From contig NC_091971.1 in the NCBI RefSeq assembly GCF_036711975.1, forward strand, positions 27,721,501-27,785,500: DNA of 64,000 nucleotides. The letters are read 5' to 3'. The stretch is from Onthophagus taurus. Its lineage: Eukaryota; Arthropoda; Insecta; Coleoptera; Scarabaeidae. Positions 63,293-64,000 of the stretch are shown piece by piece. How positions within the stretch are numbered: position 1 is the first letter of the stretch; the number at the start of each line of letters is the position of its first letter. The notes beneath the pieces were generated by a model. The model did not search any database. It had not been told where the DNA came from and saw nothing but the letters and a program-made list of their open reading frames with translations. A program made the translations under genes and the position numbers.

Positions 63293-63865
63293 AAATAAAA
63301 TTAGTGTTAATTAATAAAACACAAGTTTAAAAAAGTTTTTGTTAATTTAATTTTCTTTATATTATTATTGTATTATATGTTCTATTTTAACATTGATCTG
63401 AATGATCTGTTTAGTTAATATGTGATAAATGTTTATCAATAAAAACTTGTTCATCAAAAATTGTCGTTTTCAACTTTCTTGCATAAAATAACCTATAATT
63501 AGTTCAAATACTTCAAGAATACTTTAAGGTCAGGTAATTTTCTCGGTATAATTTTAGTGACCTTATATTAGCCTAGGTTTATTGCAATAAGACTAGAAAC
63601 CACCAGGCTTTTTGATGAAACTGGTGCTCACTTTCTAATTAGCCTAACTGTATGTGCGCTTATTATAATAAGCCTAAGAAATTTTAGGCCGATTAAAAAA
63701 TGTGAGATAATTTTCCAATTTGCCAGGCACATTGCAAAATGATGTATATATTATTATTAATTGACATATATATTATTATTATTATAGCAAAGTAAATAAA
63801 ATAAATATTGTCCTTCCTAACCGGCTGCTCATCCCGATTCTTCTTTGGTCATTATTTAAAATATT
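63293..63865. other. AT-rich DNA with no gene
   Basis: Poly(A)-signal-like AATAAA at 63295-63320 and 63438; TATTATTA microsatellite at 63749-63785. Nothing else. Confidence 0.4.
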
Positions 63866-63867
63866 AC

Positions 63868-64000
63868 AAACTTTTCGCTTTGTTTTGGACGACCTGAAGT
63901 GGACCTCTGCTCTACTTGTGAAGAACTAGGTACCAAATTAAGAAATCCGAATCTTTGTAACAATGCAAAGCGAGTAGCGCTAGCAGAGTTGATGGTCCAT
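63868..64000 (+). pseudogene. second D-G-C-x-G-Q-family element, fragment at the window edge
   Basis: Reads TNFSLCFGRPEVDLCSTCEE LGTKLRNP, NNAKRVALAELMVH off the right edge. This is the D-x-C-x-x-C region that precedes the H(K/R)xxAKxFY stretch seen at 52.8 kb in the other element, a part that copy lacks. A base is missing just upstream (YYK/TNF). Confidence 0.6.

Overview
This looks like a stretch of AT-rich insect (possibly beetle) genome made almost entirely of mobile DNA. I find no rRNA, tRNA, CRISPR array, bacterial-type operon or convincing host gene. The insect assignment rests on the mix of families (piggyBac, P/THAP, BEL/Pao, Gypsy, Penelope-like, many Tc1/mariner relatives, adintovirus-like genes). 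The order is a guess.

Region 1 (1-6735) is a block of minus-strand virus-like genes of the adintovirus/Polinton kind: a hexon-like protein, a 47-codon basic peptide, a penton-like protein, an adenain-type protease, a phospholipase-A2-domain capsid protein, an unknown protein, and two diverged copies of a D-x-QGF family protein. It ends in AGGTCA-rich direct repeats and a 115-bp hairpin. Its ORFs are mostly open, unlike almost everything else here, but polymerase, integrase and ATPase are not in the window. Region 2 (7-13 kb) holds a broken hAT transposase, a non-LTR 3' end and unidentified AT-rich DNA.

Region 3 (13.6-25.4 kb) is a multi-level nest. A Penelope-like GIY-YIG fragment abuts a BEL/Pao pol gene. 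A Gypsy-type LTR element (14996-21115) splits that pol gene, and is itself split by a Tc1/mariner-like element whose terminal inverted repeats are minisatellites (16135-17901) and by a 533-bp MITE (18891-19423). Further BEL/Pao, Gypsy and non-LTR pieces and a Tc1-like element follow.

Region 4 (25.4-36.9 kb) is a P/THAP9-like element carrying a pogo element inside its THAP exon (25704-31715, itself holding a TA-flanked element and a solo LTR), a jockey-type fragment, and a mariner-like element that contains a 263-bp Penelope-like remnant. Region 5 (36.9-45.5 kb) has an intact 772-aa pogo transposase with a C-terminal PHD-like finger. Next to it a mariner gene is split by a long-TIR element with a TTA target duplication, and that element's left TIR is split by a 2134-bp mariner.

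Region 6 (46.3-59 kb) has a Harbinger/hAT patchwork, then a piggyBac gene split by a transposon with a D-G-C-x-G-Q motif. That transposon holds a 1.9-kb solo LTR and a second, inverted copy of the 2134-bp mariner. A 2.4-kb palindrome of two head-to-head Penelope-like copies follows. Region 7 (59-64 kb) has a second piggyBac with an internal 522-bp in-frame duplication, running in frame into a Ginger/KRBA2-like integrase, and a fragment of another D-G-C-x-G-Q-family element at the right edge.

Two signals stand out. First, four hammerhead-ribozyme-like motifs in three distinct sequences, all with self-complementary stem III, sit in Penelope-like or Penelope-like-looking DNA. Second, target-site duplications leave the interrupted reading frame intact at several nested junctions, which lets the insertion order be read directly.
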